A DNA stretch of 64,000 nt, taken from positions 19,434,928-19,498,927 of the forward strand of contig CM037865.1 in assembly GCA_021292105.1 (NCBI GenBank). Direction: 5' to 3'. Below the pieces are notes generated by a model. That model was not told the DNA's origin and searched no databases. It saw only the letters and a list, made by a program, of their open reading frames with translations. Source of the stretch: Anadara kagoshimensis. Its lineage: Eukaryota > Mollusca > Bivalvia > Arcoida > Arcidae. Numbering within the stretch: the first letter of the stretch is position 1; each line of letters begins with the position of its first letter. Made by a program: the position numbers and the translations under genes. Shown piece after piece: positions 11,880-23,223 of this stretch.

Positions 11880-12035
11880 CTATCCCGGTCTCACGACACG
11901 TTAAACATTGCCCTTAGCACATTGTAAAGCCAAAAAAATTCATTTCATCCATAGATTGTGACGTCTCGATATAAATTAAATATTCTTGGCTGCGACGTAA
12001 AACCCCATACTATCAATAAATCAATCGAAGTGAAG
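11880..12035 (+). mobile_element. SINE 3' portion
   Basis: Contains CATTGCCCTTAGCACATTG, GTGACGTCTCGATATAA, ATATTCTTGGCTGCGACGT and a TCAATAAATCAATC tail, the 3' module shared with the copies at 16035, 51475 and 58415. Confidence 0.7.
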
Positions 12036-13105
12036 AGATTTGGCATCAACAGTATGATCTAGTATTTAAAGGGAAGCAATTCCTATAATATTAAACACAA
12101 TATTGTATTTTTCGTAAAGCATTCTGTAACTAATTACTAGTATACTCAAATGATATTTAGGCGTTGTGAAAATCCACATTTTTTTCACATCATTGTTTTC
12201 AAAACGTTACAAAAACAAATAAGTTGAAATTTCAATCTACGCATCAAATTCACTGTCTATACAGACAAAACTGTCTGTAAAGGCCCTACAAAGACCAATA
12301 AAGCCATGGAAATCATAAAGGTGGCTAACTTTATTGGTGGGTGGAACTTATACAGTTTCGACTGTACTTTTGAAGTTTAAACTAGAAGTGTGTTATGTTG
12401 TGGTCAAAGAGGACGACACACTTGTATATTTAAAGCATGTACTGCAGTAGGAGAATTCAGTCATATCTTACAAGTACCTTATCTGCATTTATAAAGTACA
12501 GCTTAAAATGGTAAATGTTATAAATCTAAAGATATTTTATTACAGGCATATGCATACTCCAATTTCTTCCACTGTTGAAAAAAGAGGCGGAGTCGACCCG
12601 TCAATCAACTTTAGACGTTTGGCAGCAATTTCATCGTCAGAAAGTTGAAACAAATATAGATGCAAAAATATTATTGAAATGCAATAAATGACCATTCTGC
12701 TCATGATATTTCAAGAGGTAATTCAAGATAGTGTGGCGCGTATTAAATTCAAAATAAATTCACCCTACCAAAACGCTTTTCTTTTTGCAACAGTTCGTTT
12801 TGCCATGAAGCAGTTCATGAGCAGTTTCATGCCTGTCTAGAGTTCCATATATCACCTTTTAAATTTAATCATAAAATACATTAAAAAAGTTGTTTATGCC
12901 GGTTAAATAAAAAAAGTGGTATATGACAAGAGGAATTAGAAAACCTCACGAAAACAACCTTAAAATGCTTAATGATCAGTTACATATACATGTAGGTAAT
13001 AATAGTATCTATAAACCGTTATCTTGTCTGAGTCAGTAGAATTGTCACAAAGGTCTTATCGTGACTAAGATTAAAAATGATTGATCACGATTTGGGGAAA
13101 ATAAG
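12036..13105. other. No gene recognised
   Basis: Upstream region of the inhibitor gene. It contains the short dispersed segment at 12843-12930 that matches 391-450. No exon is supported. Confidence 0.5.
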
Positions 13106-13113
13106 TATATAAA
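13106..13113 (+). promoter_or_regulatory. Probable TATA box of the inhibitor gene
   Basis: TATATAAA lies about 74 bp upstream of the chosen ATG at 13180. That leaves room for a transcription start near 13135-13140 and a 5' leader of about 40 bases. Short AT-rich motifs are frequent in this genome, so the call rests on position. Confidence 0.5.
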
Positions 13114-13179
13114 CATATGTTTCAGAACAAAAGGTAAAGATTGTACAACTCCTGAATTGTCGAAGACACCAGTAACTAA

Positions 13180-15203
13180 ATGAAAGTCCTAATTCTACTG
13201 TTTTTTGTAGCATTGGTACGTATTATAAATTATAATAGAATTTATTTATTTATTTATATCCAGAGGTATATTTAAAAATAATGAATATATATTTCAATGT
13301 TTTTATTTATTTATTTTATTTATTTATTTTTATATATTTTATTTTTATTTTTTTATTTTATTTTATTTTAATTTATTTTATTTTATTTATTTATTTACTT
13401 ATTTATTTATTTATACATAGTAGGTATATTTTAAATTAATATTTATTTATTTATTTTATTTATGTTCAGTAGGTATATTTAAAATACCCGAAAAATTTAT
13501 ATTTCCATTTTTATTTCTTTATTTATTTATTTTTTTTTTTTTTGTTATTTTTATTTATTGCGTTTACTTTCCCTTTTATCTTTTAAAATCAATAAAACTT
13601 TCAAAAATCGCAAAATTTTATCCAATTACTGTTTTAATATTTTTAATGTTCTGTATGAAATATTCAAATTTTGTAAGTTCCAATATTAATATTTTTTCAT
13701 AAATCATTCAGTTAAAAAAGCAATTTATAGGAATAAGGGTTACAGCAAATAACAGTGAAATCTCTTTTGTTCTTTTTTTTCAAAACAAATTATTTATTTG
13801 TTTCATTCTGGAATAAATGCAAATGCAGTTCGCCGTCGTATCACGTGATACACATAAAGTTTGTGCGGAGTAGTTATTTTCATTTGATTCGGGACCTTGT
13901 CACCCTTTAGCCTGTATGGGTCTCTGGGAACATGGTTAGATGTTAACGTGTGTTGTCACCCTTCAACCAGCTGTATGGGGCTCTGGGAACATGGTTAGAT
14001 GTTAACGTGTTTTGTCACCCTTCAACCAGCTGTATGGGGCTCTGGGAACATGGTTAGATGTTAACGTGTTTTGTCACCCTTCAGCCTGTATGGGGCTCTG
14101 GGAACATGGTAAGTTGTTAACGTGTTTTGTCACCCTTCATCCTGTATGGGGCTCTTGGTACATGGTTAGACGTTAACGTGTTTTGTCACCCTTCAGCCTG
14201 TATGTGGCTCTGGGAACATGGTTAGATGTTAATGTGTTTTGTCACCCTTCAGCCTGTATGGGGCTCTGGGAACATGGTTAGATGTTAATGTGTTTTGTCA
14301 CCCTTCAGCCTGTATGGGGCTCTGGGAACATGGTTAGATGTTAACGTGTTTTGTCACCCTTCAGCCTGTATGGGGCTCTGGGAACATGGTTAGATGTTTA
14401 CGTGTTCAACCTAATTTGACAGTTTCAAAGTTTTTACTTTGCTTTTGGATTGTGATTTGGACATGGATTAATATGTTTATTACTGCCTTGTTTATTTTAG
14501 CCTACGTATCTTCAGAGAACTGCTGGTCTACAGCCCAATGTAATTTTGAAGTTTGTTCCAATTCATCTCACATTATGTGCCAAAGCGGTACTTGCACATG
14601 CGGAAATGGCGCGGCTGGAACCGGAACTCACTGTACGTAAATTCAATGAGAGCAAGCTCTGTGTCAAAACCACCTTTATCTATACAATTTCTATTTACAT
14701 TATTTAAACTCGTCCATTTTTATAAACACTCTGCCAATACATCGCTAACGGACTATATAAAGGAATGAAACCATGCATATTAGGATCTAATTATATATAA
14801 GGTGGCTGCATGAAATGGATAAAAATATATATCTGCATTTCGCTAATTGGTGTACTTCTTATAAGTTGTCTCCAGAGATTGGGGTCTCCGATCGGTCATC
14901 CAAATTACTCAACAAAATTTAGCAAAAACCCAATGTATTTTATTTTTATTTTAAATTATTTTTAATTTATATTATACCAGTGTTAATTGTAAAGCACTAG
15001 ACGGACGTTTTGTATATACTTATTACTAATGACGAAATAATTTGGAAAAAATACTTGTCACCATGACATTAATTATTTTTATCTATTTTTTAGCATGTTC
15101 TGGTAATTTAGACTGTGTTAGTCACCATCTCAATGATATTGTACGATGCAGATTTAACCATCACCAATATCATTGTGTCAACGGTGCATGCAAATGTGAA
15201 TGA
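13180..15203 (+). CDS. Secreted Cys-rich peptide, I84 (cvSI-like) serine protease inhibitor
   Basis: The three exons are 13180-13219, 14501-14632 and 15094-15203. All splice in phase 1 and give 93 residues. Exon 1 encodes a signal peptide (MKVLILLFFVALV). Exon 2 holds the first Cys module (ENCWSTAQC, then CSNSSHIMCQSGTCTCG). Exon 3 holds a second module of the same pattern (CSGNLDC, then CRFNHHQYHCVNGACKCE) and ends in TGA. Two C-x4/5-C...CxxxxCxC modules after a signal peptide match the bivalve I84 inhibitors (cvSI-1/2 of oysters), secreted proteins that block subtilisin-like proteases of pathogens such as Perkinsus. The exon 1 donor is uncertain: GTACGT at 13216 is stronger, but only GT at 13220 keeps the Cys frame. 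The family call is by pattern; other small Cys-rich secreted peptides are possible. Confidence 0.75.
13225..13560. repeat. ATTT-rich low-complexity tract
   Basis: Long runs of ATTT and TTTTA with three interspersed copies of a block containing TAGGTATATTTAAAAT. The tract lies in intron 1 of the inhibitor gene. Confidence 0.85.
13826..13890 (+). repeat. MITE family C, one end
   Basis: CAGTTCGCCGTCGTATCACGTGATACAC followed by TTTGTGCGGAGTAGTTATTTTC, matching the termini of the copies at 19338, 21205 and 22542. The far end is missing. Confidence 0.6.
13897..14403. repeat. Intronic minisatellite of 56-60 bp, nine copies
   Basis: Units run TTGTCACCCTTCAGCCTGTA, TGGGGCTCTGGGAACATGG, then TTAGATGTTAACGTGTT. 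Two to three units carry AACCAGC instead of AGCC, giving 60 bp. It lies in intron 1 of the inhibitor gene, about 100 bp before exon 2, and could make the locus length-polymorphic. Confidence 0.9.
14404..14480 (+). repeat. Dispersed repeat family B 3' block, next to exon 2
   Basis: TTGACAGTTTCAAAGTTTTT, TTGGATTGTGATTTGGACAT and GGATTAATATG match the family 3' block. The repeat ends about 20 bp before the exon 2 acceptor of the inhibitor gene. Confidence 0.65.
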
Positions 15204-15239
15204 AAATTACACCAAGTAAGTATTAAAATAAGAATGACA

Positions 15240-15278
15240 GAGACAGAGAGAAAGAGAGAGAGACACGATGCACTAGTC

Positions 15279-15328
<50 letters not shown>

Positions 15329-15375
15329 CGGGAATACACCAGTCGTAGAGAGAGGATGGTCCACCAGCTGTTAGA

Positions 15376-15420
<45 letters not shown>
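15240..15420. repeat. GA microsatellite cluster
   Basis: Two long AG tracts (about 15280-15322 and 15374-15419) are separated by a duplicated segment containing CACCAG(T/C)CGT. The Ser-Leu-rich minus frames here are artefacts of the repeat. Confidence 0.95.
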
Positions 15421-15423
<3 letters not shown>

Positions 15424-15479
15424 CAAGCCCTTGATCTGGAGATGATTAAGCCCCATCGCCCGCAAAATGTGAAATCGAA

Positions 15480-15695
15480 TTGAGTTTTACGTCTCATTTC
15501 ATTTAAACCGAGCCGTCACCATCTGTAGGTGAAGTGACATAATGTTTTTCCTTTGCAGTGCGTCCATGGACATGTGCAGGGAAGTTCCTAACGTGACATG
15601 GGATATCGGATTTAGAGATATCGTCCGAAGGACCCGTGACTTTCATTTCTAAATGCCGAGAGATTTTCAAATCTTGGTCAGACCCTGGCTGAACC
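15480..15695 (-). mobile_element. SINE copy, inverted
   Basis: Read on the minus strand it carries CCTGGTCTGACC-like sequence, TTTCTAAATG, AAAGTCACGGGTCC, and GTGAC...GTCACTTCACCTACAG followed by TTTACGTC-like sequence at the 3' side. This is the same SINE as at 16035 and 58415, in opposite orientation and about 340 bp from the 16035 copy. Confidence 0.6.

Positions 15696-15699
<4 letters not shown>

Positions 15700-15742
<43 letters not shown>
15700..15742. repeat. AG microsatellite
   Basis: About 42 bp of AG dinucleotides, at the 5' end of the inverted SINE. Confidence 0.95.
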
Positions 15743-15745
<3 letters not shown>

Positions 15746-16034
15746 TTTAACCGTTGATTTGGGTTAAATTGTAGTTCCATCACTTGTAAAGCCGTAAAGT
15801 GAGGACACTTTCACTGAGTGAGAACAGGTTTAGTTTCCCCAAATCTTTTTGGTTAAAGAGCGGAAATATTAGGAGATAGAGATGGGAGTAATTACGTCCC
15901 AGTCAAGAATATTTCACTTGTAAGTCTTGGTTTTTGTAATTTTGCTAATTTCTGTGTTTCATCACTAATGACAAGCGTCTTGATTTTTAGTAAAAATTCA
16001 GTTTATGAAACATATATTGTACAAGGCTTACACA

Positions 16035-16255
16035 GTCGGTCATTTAGAAATGAAAGTCACGGGGCCCTTCGGAAGAGACTCCCCCGTTGACACGAAATGC
16101 GTGACACGTCAAAGATCTAGAACCCTCCCTGCACATTGCCCCGAGCGCACTGCTAATGCCAAATTTCTGTCACTTCGCCTTTAGCTGGTGACGTCTCGAT
16201 ATAAGAAAACATTCTTAACCAGGACGTAAAACTCCACTGAATCAATCAAACAGTC
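16035..16255 (+). mobile_element. SINE body and 3' end
   Basis: CATTTAGAAATGAAAGTCAC, GGGCCCTTCGGAAGAGAC, CCCTGCACATTGCCCCGAG, CTGGTGACGTCTCGATATAA and an AATCAATCAA tail. It is the best preserved 3' module in the window, but the tRNA-like head is not evident here. Confidence 0.7.
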
Positions 16256-16354
16256 ATTGATTTTGTATTTCCTAGTGTATATGCCTAATTTCTACTCACC
16301 AAACAGAGTTGAGATGAGAATATTTTGATTGTTTAATATCTGCAAGCTAGTTTG

Positions 16355-16600
16355 AGGGGGTGTATAGGTCTGTCTGTCTGTCTGTCTTTCCGTCCGCCTG
16401 TCTGTCTGTCTGTCCGCCAGTGTAAAATCATGCCCGGACCATATCTCATAGCTACTTTGAACGACTGTCATAAAACTTCACATGAATAATCTTCATGGTC
16501 CAAAGATGTGTCATGACTTTCAAACCAAGGTCATATCAGAAAAGTCAAGGTCGCGGTAAAACAAAATGTTCGAGGTGGGTGGAGAGGTATTCGGCTCTCA
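16355..16600 (+). repeat. CTGT microsatellite with attached repeat body
   Basis: CTGTCTGTCTGT tracts (16370-16425) are followed by ATCATGCCCGGACCATATCT and two AAGGTCA-type segments. This is the organisation of a non-autonomous element with a microsatellite near one end. Confidence 0.55.
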
Positions 16601-17218
16601 AGGGAAAGTTTTAGTTTCTATTTTATCTTATTTGATTTATTTTCAGATCGTGTCCTATCATTGCTGTTACAAAATTCTCTTCGATGTGTAATTTTTAAAT
16701 GAAGTTAAACTTTTGAAAATAAACTTTCTTTAAACAGTCTTATTTTTTTATGATGGGATGTGTAAAATACATGCTTGTATCGATTGTTGCAACTAATGAA
16801 CTATATTCTGATACCCATGCATTGTAATTTCTACTGGGCGGTTGTGATATGCAAATATTTACAATTGTCATTGTTTCTTCTTCTATGACACATTTTGAAC
16901 AATTGTATATATTTTGTTATAGATAATAATTGACGTCATCATGTAAATACCGGTACGTCATTAACTTGTTACGTCAAATAATTAATAATTGAACTGTTTT
17001 GAAATGGCGTTTATATGAATACCAAACCTTTGCAAGAAAAACTGTATGTATACAGCTTCCAGTAAGTATAGTTTGTGGATACCAAGAATTGTTACGTCAT
17101 TTTGAAGTTCTTAGAAGAATTTAGAAACAAATGGTTTCGTTAAAACTTTTTACAAGATGAAAGGTTGTTTATCATAACAGACGGTCTATTTAGTCTAAAA
17201 ACAATCGGATGTACACTA
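16600..17218. other. No gene recognised
   Basis: AT-rich sequence. Three TACGTCA-type motifs near 16930-17100 are noted but cannot be interpreted. Confidence 0.5.
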
Positions 17219-17470
17219 GGGGCCTGTTAAATACGAAGCTATCCTAAATGTTGTCTTAGGATATGTCCTAGGATAAATTTTAAGACTAGGCTAGGATAAT
17301 GTTAGGATAATCATAACCGGTTTTTCGAAGGTGGCTCAGCTCAGTCGTATCTAGGATATCCTATTTTTATCCTAAGTTCAGATTTATACATTTTGTTAGT
17401 AGAAATATGACTTTTTAACGCAGAATTAAAGTGGTTAAAAATCTAACTGAATATTATAAATATATAACAA

Positions 17471-17590
17471 ATAATATATAATTTTCATATTGACTCAGTT
17501 ATTTGGCCAAGGTGTGTCATATTGGTCCGAGGCCGAAGGCCAAGGGTCAATTTGGTACACTTGGCCAAATAACTGAGTCAATATGAAAAT
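17471..17590. repeat. Near-perfect 120-bp palindrome
   Basis: The left arm TTTTCATATTGACTCAGTTA continues as TTTGGCCAAGGTGT. The complement returns as ACACTTGGCCAAA, TAACTGAGTCAATATGAAAA. The centre holds GGCCGAAGGCC. The stem is about 34 bp on each side. Related words (CATATTGGCTCAG, TATTGGCCCAG) recur at 18100-18170. Confidence 0.85.
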
Positions 17591-18539
17591 ACCGGATTAT
17601 GATAATTTTATTAATAACATTTCACACTCTCAATAAATTTATCAGTATCGTCGTTTGTTACATCAACAAAACTATTTTGTGGCAAGTGTTGATTGGTATC
17701 AGAGAAAGTTTTCTAAGTCAGAATCTTCCATTTCTTTCCTCATTTCATAGCGAGTAAGGTCATGCGATAAAACCTCAAGCATGCCTTCCCCTGTAGGACA
17801 TTCGCTGCATCACGTTGTCGTCCGATTTCTTGTAAACATACCACTTCAAAGAAACGCTTACAAGACATGAGAGACAAGCGAATGAAAATGTGAAGCTTTT
17901 TGTATGTTTTGTGAGATACTTTCGTTGATAATATTTTTTATGAAACAAAGGCAACTTTTCCATATAAAATACTAGTAAGCACATTTTGTAATCGGAAAAA
18001 AGTTTTTATTTGCACTTACCTCTATTGGATTTTCAGAAGCGCTATGTGCTCAGCCATTTTGTTTTTTATAATGAAATGACGTCAGAATATTTGCAAGCGC
18101 CCATATTGGCTCAGTTTTTCATATTTGTCCAGTTTTTTATATTGGCCCAGTTTATCTTATATTGGGACCAGTTTTGTGAATTTATTGGCGAGGCAGATTT
18201 TTACGTATTGTATTAATAACACATTAATTAATAAATATTAATACATATGATATTAATACAAAATATATTCAACAGTAATTTTAATAAAATGTGAAATCAC
18301 TGGACCGTTTTTAAAATTTGCATTGTGTCTTGTAAGACTTTTCTATTGAAAGTAACTGTGTTTGGACGTGTATATACGTGTATATATTTAATACTCACAG
18401 GTAGTAACCGATATATACATTAAAATCATGCTTAATGTAGAGGTTCATTCTCAGGGGTCATAGGGTAAATTCATGCAATAACATACATAAGATATATAAA
18501 TACTGGGCATTTGAGTCAGTTAAAGTACAAAAAGTTATA

Positions 18540-18868
18540 ATGAACAGAAAGAGAAACCCAAATTTCAGCGATATGGAGGTAGAGATTTTATTGAGCGAGA
18601 TCAGCAAACATACGAGTGTGCTTTTTTCCAAAGATATAAACACTATAACAAACAATTCAAAAAGAAAACATTGGGAGAATATATTTGAAAAAGTGAATTC
18701 CTTCAACACATCGTCACACCAAAGAACAGTCGAAGAATTAAAAATGAAATGGACCACTTACGCCAGCAATGCAGAAAACATGCATCATTGAATAGAAGAG
18801 AAGCGTTAAAAACGGGCGGAGGACAACTTACGGAAGATATAACCCCCTCCAGGATATATAGGTGGTAG
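18540..18868 (+). pseudogene. Myb/SANT-like DNA-binding domain, frameshifted
   Basis: The 83-codon frame from 18540 reads RKRNPNFSDMEVEILLSEIS, then RKHWENIFEKVN and RTVEELKMKW. This is the NAIF1/Harbinger-associated Myb/SANT fold, with its three spaced aromatic residues (F, W, W). After KWTTY the family continuation appears in another frame (CRKHASLNRREALKTGGG, ending at a stop near 18868), so one indel near 18755-18775 breaks the gene. In the family this protein helps the Harbinger transposase reach the nucleus and the element ends. It lies between the TCCTAA-rich ends of the element at 17219-19275. Confidence 0.65.
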
Positions 18869-19337
18869 GGAGACTGGGAGAGACACCAATTTCAGGAATA
18901 ACGAAAGGGACGAACACATGTTCAGAAACAATCAACACAACATTAATATTAAAGGACGTGATAGTCTATATTTATTTATGTGATTTTCATCATCTGAATA
19001 ATATAATGTATTGTATTGGTCTCTAAAAACTCTATTTCGAAGTCTCACATGTAAATAAACAGCTGGCATCTTGATTTATCTAGGATATCCTAAAACTAAG
19101 AACCTAAGATGGTCTTATGACACCTATATACATGTCATGAGTTTAGGATCATATTTAGGACTTGTCTTAAATTGCGACACCTTCAACAAACTGACTAATG
19201 ACAAAAAAATGCCTTTGGACCAGGTTAGGACAAATTTTAGTCTTAGAATAGCTTCGAAAAACCGCCACAGGTGTTTAAGCCAGGGATCTTTTGTCCAAGG
19301 TTTGATTAATGATAAACATAATAGAATATATTATTGC

Positions 19338-19510
19338 ATGGGGGTTCGCTGCTGTACCACGTGAACAACACCCCTAAACGTTTAGGTAACGTTTACGCCA
19401 GGATTTACAGTGACGTCGCTTTTACGGGAAAACGTGTACTGATATGATTCAATATATATAATAGTTCCGCACAAATGTTATGGGGTATCACGTGGTACAG
19501 CTGCCAACAC
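19338..19510. mobile_element. MITE family C, complete copy
   Basis: The left end TTCGCTGCTGTACCACGTG is matched by the complement of the right end (TTGGCAGCTGTACCACGTG), about 165 bp apart. The middle contains GACGTCGCTTTTACGGGAAA. The perfect CACGTG and palindromic plan are shared with the other copies. Confidence 0.7.
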
Positions 19511-19614
19511 GTTTTTGATAACGACAATTACAAAGAAACATTTTATTTGGAAAACAGAATCTAGACAATATAATCCCATAGTTCTATGTTCCATTCACTC
19601 AATATTGACTGCAC

Positions 19615-19765
19615 GTGTAGCGTGTGTAGATAGCTAAACGAGAGGTGCTTACACAACCGGAGCACCCGGTCTCACTTCCCTGGTAGAGGTTTGCGTGTTA
19701 GTTTCAAAGTGCTTTACTTTTCTTCTGGATTGTGATTCGGGCATGGATTAGTATGTTTGATTTTG
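19615..19765 (+). repeat. Dispersed repeat family B, copy 3
   Basis: AGCTAAACGAGAGGTGCTTAC, CCGGAGCACCCGGTCTCACTT, then TTTCAAAGTGC, GGATTGTGATTCGGGCATGG and ATTAGTATGTTTG. It is the most complete copy of the family here. Confidence 0.7.
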
Positions 19766-19927
19766 ATTCAAAATAATATTTATTTAAAACATAACATAAT
19801 CATAAATTACTCACTAAACTATCGGACACTATAGCTAATTCAGTGAATCCCTTTACCTTTTGACCTAGGTTTCTTAATTGATAAACACGAAATATATACG
19901 ATTGAATTCGATAACACCAGTCACTAA

Positions 19928-19934
19928 CTAACTT

Positions 19935-19981
<47 letters not shown>

Positions 19982-20000
19982 TTTTATTTATTTTATTTAT
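19928..20000. repeat. TTTA microsatellite
   Basis: About 70 bp of ATTT/TTTA tetranucleotides. Confidence 0.95.
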
Positions 20001-20222
20001 TGATTTATTGAAAACTAAATCTGGACTTCATATTTCACAAACTCTATATTTTAACATAATTATATATTTTTTCATTTAAACTTTTGGACAGATATTGAAT
20101 CATTTTTGCTTTTGAGTGAGCTTTGTTGAATAATAATCAAAGAATATGTATGATTTGATAAGGATAGTGTGGAAAAAACTTTTTTCAATAAACAAAATCT
20201 GAACGCTATATTCAAATAGATC

Positions 20223-20228
20223 TTTATT
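20223..20228 (-). terminator. Candidate polyadenylation signal of the cystatin gene
   Basis: AATAAA on the minus strand, about 34 bases after the stop codon at 20262-20264. Confidence 0.5.
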
Positions 20229-20261
20229 GAAACATAATTTTTTATTTCTCAAAACAAACTA

Positions 20262-23163
20262 TTATCGGGTAAGTATTGGATCACTTTCGCTTTTATTTTC
20301 GATGATTCCTATAAGGTTTACGTCACCATTTATGCCTTCAAAAATCTTTATGTGGATATATCCGGATCCAATGTTTACCTGAAATATAAAATAATTTAAT
20401 TAATGGATCGATACTGGTCAACCAATCACATTGCACTAACACAGACACACACCAGGCTTTGGTTTCATATTGAAAAGATTTTGCCTAGCAAAAATTTAGC
20501 AAACTTTTCTCATCTTCCTTTGAAATACTAGTACTAAGAGATATTATTGACAAAACTAACACAAATATAATATGCTCAAGGTGATCTTTAGACAGATCAC
20601 TTAAACCCCTGATAAATTCCCGATTATCTAAAAATTAATAACATTATAAAGATTTAAAATTTTGCGAGATTTAAGTTACGGAAGATCTTAGTAAAGGAAT
20701 GATTGTGAAATTTAGGCCAATCATTGTTCAAAGCACATACAGTGCAGACTTGTCGGACGTTTAGCAGGTAACGAATTCGTGTCGTTTCAGAATTTCATCT
20801 GTTCGCAATATCTCTGCAGTTTTCAGCAACATCTACCTTTCTCTTTGCTGTTATTCAAACACTAGGTACTCGTACCTTTGCTACTCAGTCGCTGAGTATC
20901 GACTCATTTTCTTCAGCTCAGTGTTTAACTTTCAAGGCTCTGTATTGTACGCAAAAGCAAAGTAAAAAACTTGCAAAACTGATAAAACAAATTAAACATC
21001 CTATAGCTAACCTCTAATACAGAAACTAGGCCAATTAGCTATATATTGTAGATCAAAACATACAATATTTATGTATCCTAAAATGATTAAATTTTAATTA
21101 TCGTGAACATATTTTTTGCATAAACCCGCTTTGCTGGATTTATACAAAGTACACAGCATTCGTTCTTTATAGACTAAACAAAAATTAAAGGCAATGCTTA
21201 AATTGATTTCCCCAGTTTACCACGTGATACCCAGAACGTTCGTGCGGAACAATTATATCCATTGGATTATGAAATTGCATTCGTTGATGTTTCACCTTAT
21301 GTACGACGTTGTTGCAAGAATTTCCGACGTGAGCGTTTTTGCAAGGGGCTAAAAATGTCCGAAAAATCAAAATATATTTAACCAAATTTAGCTAAAGGAA
21401 ATATTTTGCATGATGGAGTATACCTTAGTTTTCGAGAATTTTAGATTTTAACCATCAGGGAATGTAGACATTAGTGTATTTCTAACAATACAAAAACCAT
21501 TGCCTTCAGAGTTTACGATATCCTCAAGGATGCTCATTCCATCAGTAGGGATACCGACTCAGTTTGACTAAACAACTGAATTTGGCTTTTGTAATATTTA
21601 CCTTTCTAGGACACGTGAACTTACTTCCTTGTTTGAAGTTTACGAGTTTAACTTAATTTGTCTGTTTCAAAGTTTTAACTTTGATTTGGGGCAGTAAATT
21701 GGACATGGATTGGTATGATTGATAATTAAACACATGAACTTCCATCAAGGAAGTGAGGCTGGGTGCTCGGAAGGGAAAGTATTTTTTTAGCTAGCTACAA
21801 CCGCTACGTGTAAAATTGTAATGTAGAATGAAATAAACATCCAGAAATGAGAATAAACCAGATTGGAGAATGTCCAAGATAACAGTTTTTGAACTTATGA
21901 CTTTTTCTGCTCTCCTTCTCCATATCAATGTTTGATCTGCGCTTGAACTGAACATAAAAAAAAACATAACCTCTATGGATTAATCTATGAAAAAAAATTG
22001 TGTATGCATATGAAGTGCGAGTGTGTTGTATGGTCTGCCTTGTACTAGCGCGCACTCGGGGCGACTTAAACGTGCTAGCTCATGGAGTCAGTACGCGGCA
22101 GACAAGCGTACCACTCCCCAGTCCATTATACTCATACCAGGTGAACCAGCAAAGGCCAACGGCAAGGAAAATTCACATTCCCACATGTCTGAGCGGGACT
22201 CGAACTCACAGTGGTGAGAGACCCTGGATTTGAAGACTGATGTCTTATCCATTAGGCTACCGCGGCCAAAAGAGAGAGATAGATAAAGATGTATTAATAC
22301 CTTAACCCAGTAGAAGTACCCAGCTACCGTCTGCTGTCTGAATTTCACAGCATCAAACCGGGAAGTCGATCCGCCAAGTCTTATTTCCACATCAGATCGT
22401 ACCTATGAATTAAATATTTCTACAATTTATACATCATATAACTTGAATAAAAAACAAACATATTAATGTATGTCCAAACCATATATCCAAAGCATGTTAT
22501 TGGATGGAATACCGGTAAGATGGACCATCAATTTTATCAATGAGGTTTGCTGCTGTATCACGTAATACCTCTTAGTATTTATGCAGAACAATTATTTCCA
22601 TTGGATATAGGATGGCGTCAGACTACGTTTCCCGTAAAAACGACGTTTTTGGGGTACAGCATCGAACCCCATTTTGTTTGAATTAAATAGCCACGTTCAA
22701 TTTAATCACGTAACGTAATAGATTCATATGCGTCCTTGATTAAAAACTTATATTGATGAATGCTCTATTTAATTATTCTTATGATTCTGGAAATTTTATT
22801 ATAGTTATGTACGACCAATATATATATATATATGGTTCATTCCCACTTAGCCAACATTTTGAAATTCTGTACCTGTAGGTAAAGTTTTAAATGTTGGCTA
22901 AGTTGGAATTGGTTTTCATTGTAGAATTAATAAAGACAATAGGTTTTACTTACAGGTGAGGGTAAAGTCTTTTTCAGAAAATCAACGTCAAAATTTCAAA
23001 ATCTTAATTTAGTTATTTCTTTAAATTAGTTATTAAATTATTTTACAGATTTATGAACTAAACCAATAAAATCACTCGCTAAAAATTACGCATAATATAA
23101 GAATAAAGTTGTTTCTTAAAATTCCAAGTTTGAATTTGTGTACAAAGAGAGTATATATATATA

Positions 23164-23223
<60 letters not shown>

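Larger units (their letters stand above)
17219..19275. mobile_element. Harbinger-like element with Myb/SANT remnant
   Basis: The left end (CCTGTTAAATACGAAGCTAT, then CCTAA) and the complement of the right end (ACCTGTGGCGG, then TTCGAAGCTATTCTAAGAC) form imperfect inverted repeats. Both ends are rich in TCCTAA/TTAGGA motifs (17240-17375 and 19085-19250). A Myb/SANT-type frame, the accessory protein of PIF/Harbinger elements, lies between them. The transposase is absent and no clean 3-bp duplication was read, so the borders are approximate. Confidence 0.55.

Noticed and set aside
7290..12035. One SINE split by the 4-kb transposon
   Set aside because: The 5' piece at 7290-7505 and the 3' piece at 11880-12035 both contain the CATTGC...GAGCAC block, so they are separate partial copies, not two halves.
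15170..15497. Ser-Leu-rich minus-strand frames
   Set aside because: They translate the GA microsatellite.
21440..21560. Possible minus-strand exon (IPTDGMSILEDIVNSEG)
   Set aside because: Only about 36 codons, preceded by a stop, no convincing splice partner or known family.
22186..22268. tRNA gene on the minus strand
   Set aside because: A- and B-boxes are good but the acceptor arms do not pair and a SINE body follows.
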